DNA of 64,000 bases from Methanoculleus taiwanensis (GCF_004102725.1 NZ_LHQS01000002.1:735984-799983); one strand, 5' to 3'. Counted from the stretch's first letter, positions 53,465 through 63,149 are shown. The notes: a model not told the origin generated them from the sequence alone. Numbers and translations: made by a program.

Positions 53465-54070
53465 TCAGCAGATGAGATCGATAAAGTTTTCAAGAAGCCG
53501 AAGCCCCACGGCCCCGCTCTTTTCAGGGTGGAACTGCACGCCGTAGGTGGTGGCGTTCCGGATGGACGAGGCGAACGGGCAGATGTACTCGGTCGACGTC
53601 AGCGTATGTTCGGGCGTGGTCGAGGCGTAGAAGGAGTGGACGAAGTAGACGTAACTCTCGGGCGGGAACCCGTCGAAGAGCGGATCGGCCGCTTCGATCC
53701 GGATGGTGTTCCAGCCCATGTGCGGCACTTTCATGCCGGGGACGGCCGGAAACCGTTTCACTTCGCCCGGCACCAGCGCCAGGCCCCGGTGGTTCCCGTG
53801 CTCCTCGCTCGAGTCCATGAGCATCTGCATCCCGAGGCAGATCCCGAGCAGCGGCACCTCTCTGCTCGAGGCGAGCACCGTGGCTTTGAGGTCGCCGAGC
53901 ATCTCCATGCCTTCGCGGAAGGCGCCGACACCGGGGAGGACGATGCCGTCCGCGGATGCTATGACCTCCGGATCGGCGGTGATCGTCGCGTCCGCTCCTG
54001 CCCGCTCAAGCCCCCGGTAAACGCTCCGGAGGTTCCCGACACCGTAATCAATTATAGCTATCTTCTTCAT
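53465..54070 (-). CDS. hisH: Imidazole glycerol phosphate synthase subunit HisH
   Basis: Glutaminase subunit that supplies ammonia to HisF for histidine biosynthesis. The 201-residue length is standard; IIDYGVGNLRSVYRGLERAG starts it, LLGICLGMQMLM holds the nucleophilic Cys and YGVQFHPEKSG the His/Glu of the triad. hisF and other his genes are not nearby. The start overlaps the PAPS-reductase-like gene by 23 bases. Confidence 0.96.
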   Translation of the reverse strand: MKKIAIIDYGVGNLRSVYRGLERAGADATITADPEVIASADGIVLPGVGAFREGMEMLGDLKATVLASSREVPLLGICLGMQMLMDSSEEHGNHRGLALVPGEVKRFPAVPGMKVPHMGWNTIRIEAADPLFDGFPPESYVYFVHSFYASTTPEHTLTSTEYICPFASSIRNATTYGVQFHPEKSGAVGLRLLENFIDLIC

Positions 54071-55457
54071 CCTGACCGCCTCTCCTGCGCCAGAGCCCGT
54101 CGTCCACCCATGCAGAGGGGAGTTCCTGGCGTTCCTGCCATCCTCGCAGGCGTTCCGTCCAGTCCGCCCAGAGATCCGGGCAGGTCTCCTCGATCATCTG
54201 CAGTGTTGCCATGTCGCTCGAGGGGCACATAAAGCAGCCGATTCTGTCAAGCCCCTGCTCATAGAGCCGGTTGTAGGGCGCCTGTTTCTGGAAGATGTAG
54301 AGCCAGACGTGCATCGCTGTCCACGTCTGGATCGGCGCTGCGGAGAGCTGGTTCCTGACGTGGCTGTTCCTCCAGACCCGCCGGCTCTGCATCCTCTTGA
54401 CCGACTCGTACTTCCGCTGGCCGATGAACGAGAGGCATTCGCCCCAGTGCTCGTCGATGAGGTGGGCGACGGGGTGGAGTTTGCAGACCTTGCAGCACCA
54501 CCGGAAGTCGACGGCAGGCGGCCCCTGCTCGTCGAAGGTCTTCCAGAAGTTTGCGGACTCGTTGATCCGGATGACCGGGAGGTCGTAGCACTCCGCGACG
54601 TCGTCGATGTTCTCGTAGGTCTCGGGGAACTCGAGCCCCGTGTCGGCGAAGATAAGGGGCACCTTCCCGATCGCCTCGAGGACGACGAGCAGCGTTGCGA
54701 GACTGTCTTTCCCGCCCGAATACGAGACGGTCGGCTGGATGGCGGGATTCTTATCGATGACGTCCCGCACGAACTCGACGGCCGATCGCTCGAACTTCTC
54801 GAGGATATCGGCGTTGGCGGCGACGGCCGTATCCCAGGTTGCCTCTCCCGGGACACAGGTCGCCGGGAAGTTCTTGCGTGTCCGGATGACCGTTCCGCGC
54901 TCCATTCCTTCGGTATCGGCAGCGCTCGCCTTCGCCCGCCCGACACCGATGCACTCGCCGCCCCGCGTGAGGATGAAGACCTCGTCGCCGACCGCGACCG
55001 CCGGGTCGATGGCGACGAGACCGGGGGCGAGGAGGCTTGCTCCTTCGTCACGGATCGAGGGGACGGCGCCGTCGTCGACGACGACGTAGCGTTTCGCCGG
55101 CGTCATGTAGGCGGCGGCATGCGGCCGGGGCAGCGGTTCCCAGCGGTCCTCGGCCGGGAGATAGCGCACGGCGCCGACGACCGCACCGCCCATGACGATC
55201 TCGTCCATCCGGTCGTCCGAGGGCACCTTGTTCAGCAGCGCCAGGTGGCCGTCGGGGATGAGGGGGGCGCCGAAGTACTCCTGGTAGATCCGGTTGATCC
55301 GGTCGATATCGTCCGGGAAGGCCGGGCGTGCATCCCCGGGCGGCGTTACGGAGACCGGCCGTGTCGCGGCGCCGCAGGCGCAGGTCTCCGCCATCACCGG
55401 TGCGTGGCAGGCGTCGCACCAGCGGAGCAGGATCTTTCCTAAATAAATGCGGGGCAT
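54048..55457 (-). CDS. PAPS reductase-like protein with zinc ribbon and PUA domain
   Basis: A 469-residue archaeal protein. The N-terminal zinc ribbon (WCDACHAPVMAETCACG) is followed by a PUA-like RNA-binding domain (RYVVVDDGAVPSIRDEGASL, GDEVFILTRGGECIGVGRA) and a PP-loop domain, YSGGKDSLATLLVVLEAIG, with LIFADTGLEFPET and two Cys clusters (CCKVC and CFMC). The PUA suggests an RNA substrate rather than free PAPS. ATG 55457 follows CAGAGGAT. It overlaps hisH by 23 bases. Confidence 0.9.
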   Translation of the reverse strand: MPRIYLGKILLRWCDACHAPVMAETCACGAATRPVSVTPPGDARPAFPDDIDRINRIYQEYFGAPLIPDGHLALLNKVPSDDRMDEIVMGGAVVGAVRYLPAEDRWEPLPRPHAAAYMTPAKRYVVVDDGAVPSIRDEGASLLAPGLVAIDPAVAVGDEVFILTRGGECIGVGRAKASAADTEGMERGTVIRTRKNFPATCVPGEATWDTAVAANADILEKFERSAVEFVRDVIDKNPAIQPTVSYSGGKDSLATLLVVLEAIGKVPLIFADTGLEFPETYENIDDVAECYDLPVIRINESANFWKTFDEQGPPAVDFRWCCKVCKLHPVAHLIDEHWGECLSFIGQRKYESVKRMQSRRVWRNSHVRNQLSAAPIQTWTAMHVWLYIFQKQAPYNRLYEQGLDRIGCFMCPSSDMATLQMIEETCPDLWADWTERLRGWQERQELPSAWVDDGLWRRRGGQDEEDSYN

Positions 55458-55922
55458 ATATCCTCTGATCTTTGGTTTCGGCGAAGATAAGTATTGGTGG
55501 CTGCGTGTATTCCTGCAGACCGGTGCCGGGGTCGGCAGGCGAATGTCCTCTCCGCCCCGATCGCCGGGATGCCCTCCCCTGTCTCCTACCGGGAGCACCC
55601 GATCTCCGGCGGTGCGGGAAAGAGTGCATCCACGCTTCCGCACCGAAAGCACGGATCCGTATTTTTCCCGGTGCGAATGCTCCGTAACCGTTCTTCACGA
55701 CGTATAAAACTTCGGAAGGGATTAATACCCCCTTCTCTAACAACAGGTTGTCGGACGAGTGCATCGCGATCTCCCGGAAACGATCGAGGGCAGACCCTCT
55801 TCGGGACGGTGTGTGGGCGATCCGACCTCAGCGGGAATGGTTTCACTGTTCTTACCACGGCCTTCAGTTCTTTCTCTCCCGCCTCTCCCCGGTAGTATCC
55901 GCTCTGGACTGGTGGATTATTC
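55458..55922. other. Intergenic region, 465 bases
   Basis: No coding frame is convincing. A TATA-like TATAAAAC near 55703-55712 lies about 215 bases before the surface protein gene, so either that mRNA has a long leader or a short RNA is made here. Confidence 0.4.
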
Positions 55923-57365
55923 ATGAATTCGTACCGAACCTCAATTATCATCGGCTGTAGTATCCTGGTAGTGATGGGTCTTCTCTGCGCTCCCTCTGCA
56001 GCGCAGACCGTTGCCTCTGGCGGCACCGTCTACGTCGGCGAAGAGAACCTCGACCTGACCGGGCTCGACCCGATGATTGTCCAGCTTGTACACTACAGCG
56101 ACTTTGCGGCGGGTGCTGTCGATAACAGCATCGATGTGGCGACTCCCTCCGATTTTGATCTCCTTGCGGCGGATGTCGGCAGCGTCACCGGCGCCTACTA
56201 CGTATGGAATGCAACCGGCCCGGTCAAACCGGACATCTATGTTGACGTTCAGGTGCCCCTCGACTCCGACCCGGTCTCTCTTGCGGCTCCTCTGCCCCCC
56301 CTTCCCATCCTTCCCTGCAGTTTCTTCGGCAGGGTTACGGTGAACGGCGACCCGGCCGCTCCGGGAACCGTCATCACCGCGTGGATCAACGGCAGTGAGC
56401 GGGGATCCCTGACCACGACCGAATCCGGGATATACGGCGGGAGCGAGGGGCCTGACCCGAAGCTGCTCGTCCAGGGTCCCGGAACTGATGTAGGGCAGAC
56501 GATAACATTCCGGGTGGACGGCATTGAAGCAGATGAAAGAAGCACCTATATCGAAGGAGACGTTCGGGAGCTGGATCTCTCTGTTGAGTTCGTCGAATCG
56601 AATTTCACCGCGAACGCCACCGCCGGCCCCGTACCGCTTGCCGTGCAGTTCACCGACACCTCTATCGGCGACCCGACGGTGTGGAACTGGTCGTTCGGCG
56701 ACGGTGCCACCTCGGCCGAGCAGCACCCGGTGCACACCTATACGGCAGCGGGCACCTACACGGTGAACCTGACGGTGACCGCTGCCCTCGAGAGCAACGC
56801 TGTGACGAAGGCGGGCTATATCACCGTCTATGCTGCCGCACCGCTCGTTACCGATCCCGCGGCGGCGCCTGCCATTATCCCGACCGACACCGACGGCATC
56901 CCCGGCACGGGTGAGAGAACTATGCTCTCCGTGGCGGTGACCGGCGCAGGCATCGCCTCGGTGACGGTGAACCTCTCGGCGATCGGCGGGTCGTCCGTAG
57001 CACCAATGATCGACGCCGGAAACGGCACCTGGACGATGAGCACTGCAGCAACGGTGCCGTCACCGTTTGTGGATGGCGCCTATCAGCCGGTGCTCCTCCC
57101 CATGAACGCGACCGACCAAAACGGCATCAGCAACACCTCGGTCTCGATCCCGCTCATGGTCGTGCGGAACGGGGATGCGAACCAGGATAACCGGGTCACG
57201 CTCTACGACGCCGTCTACATTGCCCGGCACACGCTCGAGATGGAAGGGTACCCGATGACCGGGAGCGTCGGGATGGTCTCGGGCGGCGAAGCACTCTCGC
57301 TGCCTGACGCAATGTACCTCGCAAAGCACCTCCTCGGGATACTTGGGTACGGGACGCTCCACTGA
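55923..57365 (+). CDS. Secreted surface protein: DUF3821-like, PKD and dockerin-like domains
   Basis: A 480-residue exported protein with a signal peptide (SIIIGCSILVVMGLLCAPSAAQ). The N-terminal domain (GGTVYVGEENLDLTGLD through DIYVDVQVP) is DUF3821-like; about 225-302 is a PKD domain (VWNWSFGDGATSAEQHPVHTYTAAGTYTVNLTV); the C-terminus (GDANQDNRVTLYDAVYIARH and LSLPDAMYLAKHLLGI) has two calcium-loop units as in dockerins. There is no membrane anchor. GGTGGATT precedes the ATG. A terminator follows. Confidence 0.87.
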   Translation: MNSYRTSIIIGCSILVVMGLLCAPSAAQTVASGGTVYVGEENLDLTGLDPMIVQLVHYSDFAAGAVDNSIDVATPSDFDLLAADVGSVTGAYYVWNATGPVKPDIYVDVQVPLDSDPVSLAAPLPPLPILPCSFFGRVTVNGDPAAPGTVITAWINGSERGSLTTTESGIYGGSEGPDPKLLVQGPGTDVGQTITFRVDGIEADERSTYIEGDVRELDLSVEFVESNFTANATAGPVPLAVQFTDTSIGDPTVWNWSFGDGATSAEQHPVHTYTAAGTYTVNLTVTAALESNAVTKAGYITVYAAAPLVTDPAAAPAIIPTDTDGIPGTGERTMLSVAVTGAGIASVTVNLSAIGGSSVAPMIDAGNGTWTMSTAATVPSPFVDGAYQPVLLPMNATDQNGISNTSVSIPLMVVRNGDANQDNRVTLYDAVYIARHTLEMEGYPMTGSVGMVSGGEALSLPDAMYLAKHLLGILGYGTLH

Positions 57366-57373
57366 TACGGGCC

Positions 57374-57395
57374 TGCGGCCACCCGCACCCTTTTT
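57374..57395 (+). terminator. Terminator after the DUF3821/PKD/dockerin gene
   Basis: TGCGG and CCGCA pair across a 4-base loop, followed by CCC and TTTTT, eight bases after the stop codon. A second stem, CGCACCC/GGGTGCG, lies about 40 bases further on. Confidence 0.55.
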
Positions 57396-57549
57396 CTGAA
57401 ACCGGTTTCCTCCTGCGTCGCACCCCCGGTTCCGGGTGCGCTGTTTCTCCGATCGGGGTCAGTTTCTCTCCTCTCCGGCTGATAGGGATCGGCGGCCGGG
57501 ACGGCTGTGCATCGACTGGTTCAAGACCTTTGCCCTCTGAAACCTGTGT

Positions 57550-58005
57550 ATGGATCCGGGCTTCTGTCGCCACTACCGTGGAGACGGTATGCCGCCGTCG
57601 AACCGCTACTGCAGGTCATGCCCCCATGCGGCGATCGCCTGCGATCGGCTGTGGCAGCGCGTCGTCGACCTGGCGGGATCGGCGGGCGGCCTCCCTGTGC
57701 CGCTGCCCGGGACACGTGCGGTACTCTTCCCGAACCCAGGCAAGGCAGACTTCGTCCGCCTGCAGGTCAACGTCCGGTGGAACCTCACGAAAGAGGATTT
57801 CCTGCACTTCATAGCCACCGGGCATGCGAGGATGGGCAGAAAAGAGCAGCGGCACGATCCGTTCGTATCTCCGAGCCTCACGCGCCAGGAACCGTACGTA
57901 GGAGCCATTATCGGGCTGCTCGGCGGGCAGGATACCCCGGAGATTGCCGCGGTGCGGGCGGTGCAGAAGGGTTGCAGGGATAGAAACCCGTATATGGCCG
58001 GATAG
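57550..58005 (+). CDS. Hypothetical protein with N-terminal Cys cluster
   Basis: A 151-residue protein. The first 35 residues contain CRHYRGDGMPPSNRYCRSC and ACDRLW, consistent with a metal site; the middle resembles no family I know (VRLQVNVRWNLTKEDFLHFI). The ABC exporter genes follow 15 bases later on the same strand, so co-transcription is likely. No clear ribosome binding site; start uncertain. Confidence 0.65.
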   Translation: MDPGFCRHYRGDGMPPSNRYCRSCPHAAIACDRLWQRVVDLAGSAGGLPVPLPGTRAVLFPNPGKADFVRLQVNVRWNLTKEDFLHFIATGHARMGRKEQRHDPFVSPSLTRQEPYVGAIIGLLGGQDTPEIAAVRAVQKGCRDRNPYMAG

Positions 58006-58019
58006 AGTACGGTGTACCG

Positions 58020-58970
58020 TTGCCGTCTGCCATGAATCCCAATCTGTCGAAAGCCATCGAAGTGCGTGACCTCCGCAAGGTCTACAACGGCCGCATCGCC
58101 GTCGACGGGATATCGTTCGACGTTCATACCGGCGAGGTCTTCGGATTTTTGGGGCCGAACGGCGCAGGCAAGACCACTACCGTCCGGATGCTCACGGGTA
58201 TCATCGTCCCCGACGGAGGGAGTGCAACGATTCTGGGTCACGATGTCGTCAGGGAACCGGTGCGGAGCAAACAGGTGATCGGCGTCGTCCCGGAGACGGC
58301 TAACGCCTACGACGATCTGACGGCGTGGCAGAACCTGATGCTGATGGCGGATCTCTACGGCCTTTGGCGCTCCGCCGCCCGGCGACCCGCGACCGATCTC
58401 CTGGAAGAGCTCGGGCTCTTCGACCGGCGGGATCAGAAAGTCGCGGGGTTCTCCAAGGGCATGCGGCAGCGGCTGATCCTCGCGATGGCGCTCCTGCACG
58501 ACCCGCCGCTACTCTTCCTCGACGAACCGACGAGCGGCCTTGACGTCCAGAGCACGCACCTGATGCTCGCGATCCTCAGCGAGAGGAACCGGGCGGGCAC
58601 GACGATCTTTCTGACCACCCACAATATGGATGAGGCCAACCGGCTCTGCGACCGGGTGGGGATCATCAGAGCGGGGCGGATTGCGGCGATCGATTCGCCG
58701 AAACGGCTGAAGCAGACGATCAACCGGATGCACGCGATCGAGGTCGGGTTCGACCGCCCGGTGGAGGCGCCCGTCCTCGTTGGGCTTCCCGGGATCGACG
58801 GCGTTTCGCAGCACGGCGATACCTGGCGCCTCGAGACCGCGGATACCGATGCCGCGATCGCCTCGGTGGTTGCGGCCGCCCGGTCGTCGGGCGCCCGGAT
58901 CCTGTCGCTCTCGACGCTCTCGCCGACGCTCGACGAGGTCTACCTCAGGCTCACCGGAGGAGACGAATGA
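58020..58970 (+). CDS. ABC transporter ATP-binding protein
   Basis: A 316-residue ABC-2 type ATPase: Walker A GPNGAGKTT, signature FSKGMRQRLILA, Walker B LLFLDEPTSGLDVQ and the switch TTHNMDEANRLCDRVGII, followed by an accessory C-terminal domain of about 100 residues. The TTG start has GGTG 5 bases upstream; ATG 58032 is the alternative. The stop overlaps the permease start (ATGA), so the two make one exporter. Confidence 0.93.
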   Translation: MPSAMNPNLSKAIEVRDLRKVYNGRIAVDGISFDVHTGEVFGFLGPNGAGKTTTVRMLTGIIVPDGGSATILGHDVVREPVRSKQVIGVVPETANAYDDLTAWQNLMLMADLYGLWRSAARRPATDLLEELGLFDRRDQKVAGFSKGMRQRLILAMALLHDPPLLFLDEPTSGLDVQSTHLMLAILSERNRAGTTIFLTTHNMDEANRLCDRVGIIRAGRIAAIDSPKRLKQTINRMHAIEVGFDRPVEAPVLVGLPGIDGVSQHGDTWRLETADTDAAIASVVAAARSSGARILSLSTLSPTLDEVYLRLTGGDE

Positions 58971-59716
58971 CCCTACCCGGCGAGCAGCTGCGGCGATCGC
59001 TCGCCGTCGCCCGGAAGGATATCAGGATCTACTACATCAAGGGGCCGGTCGTCATCTTCGGCCTCCTGATACCGCTCTTCCTCTTCCTGGCCTTCTCGCT
59101 TGGCAACCGGTTCGCATCGATCCCATTCCTCATCTCCGGGCTGCTCGCGATGACCGTCTTCTTCACCGCAACGGCGGTCTCGCCGGTGATATTTCCCTGG
59201 GAGACCCAGGCGCGGACGCTCGAACGGCTCGCCGCTGCCCCGATCACGGTTCCGGCGCTGGTCTTCGGGGATATGCTGGCGTCGTTCCTCTTCGGGGCGC
59301 TGATAGCCCTCGTCCCGGTCGGCATCGGGGTGGCGCTCGGCGTAACGATCACCTCTCCGGCGGTGCTGCTCGCCGGCATCCTGCTCGGCGCAGTCTGCTT
59401 CGCCTCGCTCGGCGTCCTCCTTGCCGTCCCGCCTGCACGAGCGCCGCAGAACATCATGATGCTCTCGTCGCTCATCAAGTTCCCCCTGATCTTCATCTCC
59501 GGTATCTTCATCCCGGTCGAGTCCCTGCCGGTCTGGGGGCGGGTGCTCGCCGCGGTCTCGCCGCTGACCTACTTCACCGACATCGCCCGCTTCGCGATGG
59601 GGGAGGTGAACTTCTACCCGATCGCCCTCGATCTTGTCGTCCTCGCCGGTTTCTCCCTCCTCTTCCTCGGGGCGGCGATGTTCCTGCACGGACGGACGCT
59701 TCCAAAGAGGCTCTGA
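58967..59716 (+). CDS. ABC-2 type transporter permease
   Basis: A 249-residue membrane protein with six hydrophobic segments and the ABC-2 motif region ISGIFIPVESLPVWGRVLAAVSPLTYFTDIARFAMG. It partners the preceding ATPase and could export a drug, lipid or polysaccharide; no substrate clue is present. Confidence 0.92.
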   Translation: MTLPGEQLRRSLAVARKDIRIYYIKGPVVIFGLLIPLFLFLAFSLGNRFASIPFLISGLLAMTVFFTATAVSPVIFPWETQARTLERLAAAPITVPALVFGDMLASFLFGALIALVPVGIGVALGVTITSPAVLLAGILLGAVCFASLGVLLAVPPARAPQNIMMLSSLIKFPLIFISGIFIPVESLPVWGRVLAAVSPLTYFTDIARFAMGEVNFYPIALDLVVLAGFSLLFLGAAMFLHGRTLPKRL

Positions 59717-60130
59717 CGGCTCGCCGCCAGATGGTGCTACGCCTGAAGAAATCAGTAGCACTTAGTAATTGTTATATGTGTTGGAGTTTTACTGTATGTG
59801 TGGCTCCGGTTGCCGCCACCCTCCAGTGACCCGGAAGATGCACGTCCCGTCACCTCCCTTTTTCCGGGAGCGTATTGCCGTCGCTCCCGGCAGAATACCG
59901 GCCGTTCATGCCGTCCGTTCCGTTTCCCTGACGGTGTCCGGCCGGCCGCCGGGTAAGATTTAACACGAGCGGGATTGATACCATGAATAGTGCAGCGGCA
60001 TCGGCCTGCCGGAGATCCCGGATGCAGGTGGCCGTGACGTCCCGAAAAACCTGTTCCTTCGTAGCCTCTCTTTCGCCGTGCATGGTGACCGCGCTGCCGA
60101 CACGACTGATAGCTACTACCGGAGAGAGCC
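59717..60130. other. Intergenic region, 414 bases
   Basis: No gene is convincing. A stem GTGCTAC (59734-59740) / GTAGCAC (59755-59761) follows the permease and may be a transcription stop signal. Confidence 0.45.
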
Positions 60131-62743
60131 ATGCGACGACTCCAGCCGCACGAGATTGAGTACCTGTCGAATCCGGATCAATTCACCTTTGCGTTCTTCC
60201 GCGCCCGCGTCCTCGACCCGCTCCCCGCCGCCGCCGCGCTCGGCATAGCGGACGAAGAACTGCTGAACTACTACGAAAACGCCCTCCGGCGGGACGGCCG
60301 TTTTCTGCTCAGGCTCGACCCGAACGGCGATCACTACGAGCGCCTCGAGCGGTACGTCGCCAAGACCGCCCACCTGCTCTTCTCCGGCCGGGACGCCGAC
60401 GAAGATCTCTCTGCTTTTACCCGGTTCCGCCACCAGTGCTACCGGGCGCTCCACCCGTTCACGGAGAGCCAGAAGATCGCCATCCTCAAGAAGATCTGCC
60501 TCGGGACCGGGTGCCCGCCGGAGCTCGTGGACGAGACGGCGACGCTCTTTGCGGTCGGAAGCGGCCTCTTTGCGATGGAACTCTATACCCGGCTCCGGGA
60601 TGCGGGGAGTGCCGATGCGTTCGCCGCACGGCTCGGGGAGATCGAGCTCCTTGCCGACCTCGCCGCACGGCCGACGCTCCTCTACCCCCTCTGGCCGCAC
60701 CAGCAGCAGGCGCTCGAGGCCTGGCTCCGTGCCGGCGGCAGGGGCATCCTCGAGATGGCGACGGCGACCGGGAAGACGCTCGTCGGCCTCGCCGCCGCCC
60801 TGAAACTCTACGAGGTGCACGGGCGCCTCGAGGTGCTGGTGCTCGCCCATTCCCGCGCTCTGCTGAACCAGTGGCGGCGGGAAGCCGTCCTGAAACTCGG
60901 GTTATCGGAGAGTGCCGGCGCCGACTATACGGTGCCGCTCTCCTACGCCGATCGGTTCACGATCCGGTTCGAGACGCTCCAGAAGGTCTACCGCGCCCCG
61001 CACCGCTACCCGGCCGATCTCCTGATCGTCGACGAGGTGCACCACGGTGCAGGACTTTCGTTCCGAAAAGCGCTCTCCGTCCCCGTGAGGTGGAAGATGG
61101 GTCTCTCGGCAACGGTCGAGGGGGCGGAACGCCGCCAGCCGCTCGACCGGGCTCTCGGCCCGACCGTCTATACCTTCACCCTCAAAGACGCCCGCGACCG
61201 TGCGGTTATTCCGTCGTTTTCGCTCCACCTCCATACAACCTACCTGGACGTCCGGGAGGACGAGGAGTTCCGCGAGATCTCCGAACAGATCGTCCAGGGC
61301 CTTGCCGTCATCAACGGCCGCCACCGCGAGATCGTCCGGCGGCTCTCGAACGGCCGGTTCGACCGGTTCGAGAGTCTCGCAGACTTCGTCGGCCTGATGC
61401 GGCAGCTCCGCTATCGGACCGCCGAGGTGCCGGAGGCGTGGTACCGGCTCGTCGGCCTCGTCTACCGGCGGCGCATGATCGTCCACCGGTCGGCTCCGAA
61501 GACGAGCCGGGCGATCGCCCTCGCCCGCCGCCTCGGGGCGGCGAAGAAGTGTATCGTCTTTTCGATGGATATCGCGACCTGCGACGCCATCTACACCGCT
61601 CTCAAAGATACGGTGGATGCCTACCGTGTCCACTCCGGGATGCCGCGAAACGAGGTGCAGCGCTCTCTCGACCGGTTCCGGTCGGCGCAGACCGGCATCC
61701 TGATCGCGCCGAAGATGCTTGACGAGGGTATCGACGTTCCGGATGCGGAGATCGGGATCAACGTCGCATCCTCAAAGACCCGGCTGCAGCTCGTGCAGCG
61801 CATGGGCAGAATCCTCCGGAAACGGCCGGGAAAAGAACCGATATTTCACCATTTCGTCGCCCTGCCGCAGGCCTACGTCGACGCGGAAGACGCGTTCGCC
61901 TACCAGAGCGATCTCGCCTGGATCCGGGATACCGCTCTCCTGCTGGATGTCCCGGTGCTGCAGGCGCCGTCGGTGGAGGAGGGCATCACCGACTTCTGCC
62001 GGAGAAGCGAAGCAACCGTCCGTGACTACCTCAAAAACCGGCGGTATGTTGCGACGGACGATTTCGGCACGGTGCGGGTCGATGCTATCCTCGATGCGAT
62101 CCCGGAGCGTCTCCGGCGGGAGCTCGCCGGTTCGCTCGCATCGTGCCCGGGAGACCTCACCGACGAAGCCTGGCTGGCGATGGCGAAGAGCGCCTGCCGC
62201 GCCGGCGAGGTCCCGGGTCTCTCCGGCATGCACTGGCTCCTCATCCTTGCCGGGCGCGAACCGCGGGCGCTCCGCGAGTTACTCCTGACGGGCCTCGACC
62301 CTGCTGCTCCTCAAAGACCGGTTCCGGCCGAACTCCCGGCTCCTCCCGCCCGGAGAGACGGCGGGTTGCGGCCTGTGGAGGATGCTGTCCGGGCGCTGGA
62401 ACGGGCGGCGAATCCGGAGCAGGAGTGGGCTGCCCGCCGCCGGCTCACGGAGATCGGTGCACCGGCCGTCCCCCTGCTGCTCCCTCTGCTCAGATCGCCC
62501 CGGGATGCGACGGCCGCCCGTGCCGTCGGGGTGCTGGGAGCGATCGGCGATTCGCGTGCGGTCGATCCGCTGCTCTGCAGTCTCGCCGACAGACGCCCGG
62601 ATATCCGTGCCGGGGCAGCTCTCGCGCTCGGACGGCTCGGCGATCCGCGTGCCCGGCTCTCCCTGATGCGGGCTCTGAAAGACCGCGAACCTGCCGTGCG
62701 GAAGGCCGCCCGAAAGGCGCTCGACGCGATGAAGGGCAGGTGA
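60131..62743 (+). CDS. SF2 helicase (XPB-like) fused to C-terminal HEAT repeats
   Basis: An 870-residue protein. Residues 1-185 are an unrecognised N-terminal domain (helical, charged). The helicase core has Walker A MATATGKT (209-216), Walker B VDEVHH (300-305), motif III SAT (326-328), motif V KMLDEGIDVPDAEIGI and motif VI QRMGRILRKRPG. Residues about 760-870 form at least three HEAT repeats of PBS-lyase type (APAVPLLLPLLRS, DSRAVDPLLCSLAD, DPRARLSLMRALKD). GAGAGAG precedes the ATG. It could be a DNA translocase; the HEAT end probably binds a partner. Confidence 0.9.
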   Translation: MRRLQPHEIEYLSNPDQFTFAFFRARVLDPLPAAAALGIADEELLNYYENALRRDGRFLLRLDPNGDHYERLERYVAKTAHLLFSGRDADEDLSAFTRFRHQCYRALHPFTESQKIAILKKICLGTGCPPELVDETATLFAVGSGLFAMELYTRLRDAGSADAFAARLGEIELLADLAARPTLLYPLWPHQQQALEAWLRAGGRGILEMATATGKTLVGLAAALKLYEVHGRLEVLVLAHSRALLNQWRREAVLKLGLSESAGADYTVPLSYADRFTIRFETLQKVYRAPHRYPADLLIVDEVHHGAGLSFRKALSVPVRWKMGLSATVEGAERRQPLDRALGPTVYTFTLKDARDRAVIPSFSLHLHTTYLDVREDEEFREISEQIVQGLAVINGRHREIVRRLSNGRFDRFESLADFVGLMRQLRYRTAEVPEAWYRLVGLVYRRRMIVHRSAPKTSRAIALARRLGAAKKCIVFSMDIATCDAIYTALKDTVDAYRVHSGMPRNEVQRSLDRFRSAQTGILIAPKMLDEGIDVPDAEIGINVASSKTRLQLVQRMGRILRKRPGKEPIFHHFVALPQAYVDAEDAFAYQSDLAWIRDTALLLDVPVLQAPSVEEGITDFCRRSEATVRDYLKNRRYVATDDFGTVRVDAILDAIPERLRRELAGSLASCPGDLTDEAWLAMAKSACRAGEVPGLSGMHWLLILAGREPRALRELLLTGLDPAAPQRPVPAELPAPPARRDGGLRPVEDAVRALERAANPEQEWAARRRLTEIGAPAVPLLLPLLRSPRDATAARAVGVLGAIGDSRAVDPLLCSLADRRPDIRAGAALALGRLGDPRARLSLMRALKDREPAVRKAARKALDAMKGR

Positions 62744-62949
62744 GGTGCGAAGAACTTTTTCCAGGCGTCTTGCGGTGCGTGCCTCTTCGGGCTGCACGCC
62801 GGAGCGACCCGGCCAGGCGTGGTGCATCTCTCTCCGATACCTGCTCTCGCGGTCTCCGGTAAGGAACGGCTGGCCGTCCTCGCGTATGCCGGGCCGGTTG
62901 CCGGCAACCTCCTGCAGGGTTTCGACGAGAGCAGCTTACCCGGCGGCAT

Positions 62950-63081
62950 CCTCCTTCCGCAGCCCGGACATCGGTTCTTCTCCCGCAGGTAGCCGATGCA
63001 GAGCCCGCAGTTCATGCTGCAGGGGGCGATCAGGGCGGGGGAGAGGGGGGTCACCCTCCTCGTATGATCGCCGGCGGGCAA
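62950..63081 (-). pseudogene. Remnant of a DUF3795-like zinc-binding gene
   Basis: The minus strand reads ALIAPCSMNCGLCIGYLREK then NRCPGCG, the characteristic N-terminus of DUF3795 proteins. The downstream frame then becomes Arg/Ser/Pro-rich, as out-of-frame GC-rich DNA does, so a frameshift or truncation is likely. Boundaries are approximate. Confidence 0.45.
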
Positions 63082-63113
63082 AAACGCTTCTCTCTCCGGT
63101 GCCCGGCCGCCAA

Positions 63114-63149
63114 CTACTAATTTAGTAGATATTAGTAGTTCGTTAGTAG
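63114..63149. repeat. Phased TTAGTAG iterons with a palindrome
   Basis: TTAGTAG occurs at 63122, 63132 and 63143 (spacing 10 and 11 bases, one helical turn). The first copy is half of the perfect palindrome CTACTAA-T-TTAGTAG (63114-63128). This looks like a protein-binding array. Confidence 0.55.

Noticed and set aside
59850-60083. 77-codon minus-strand frame between the ABC permease and the helicase
   Set aside because: No ribosome binding site, no domain and no conserved-looking pattern; probably chance.
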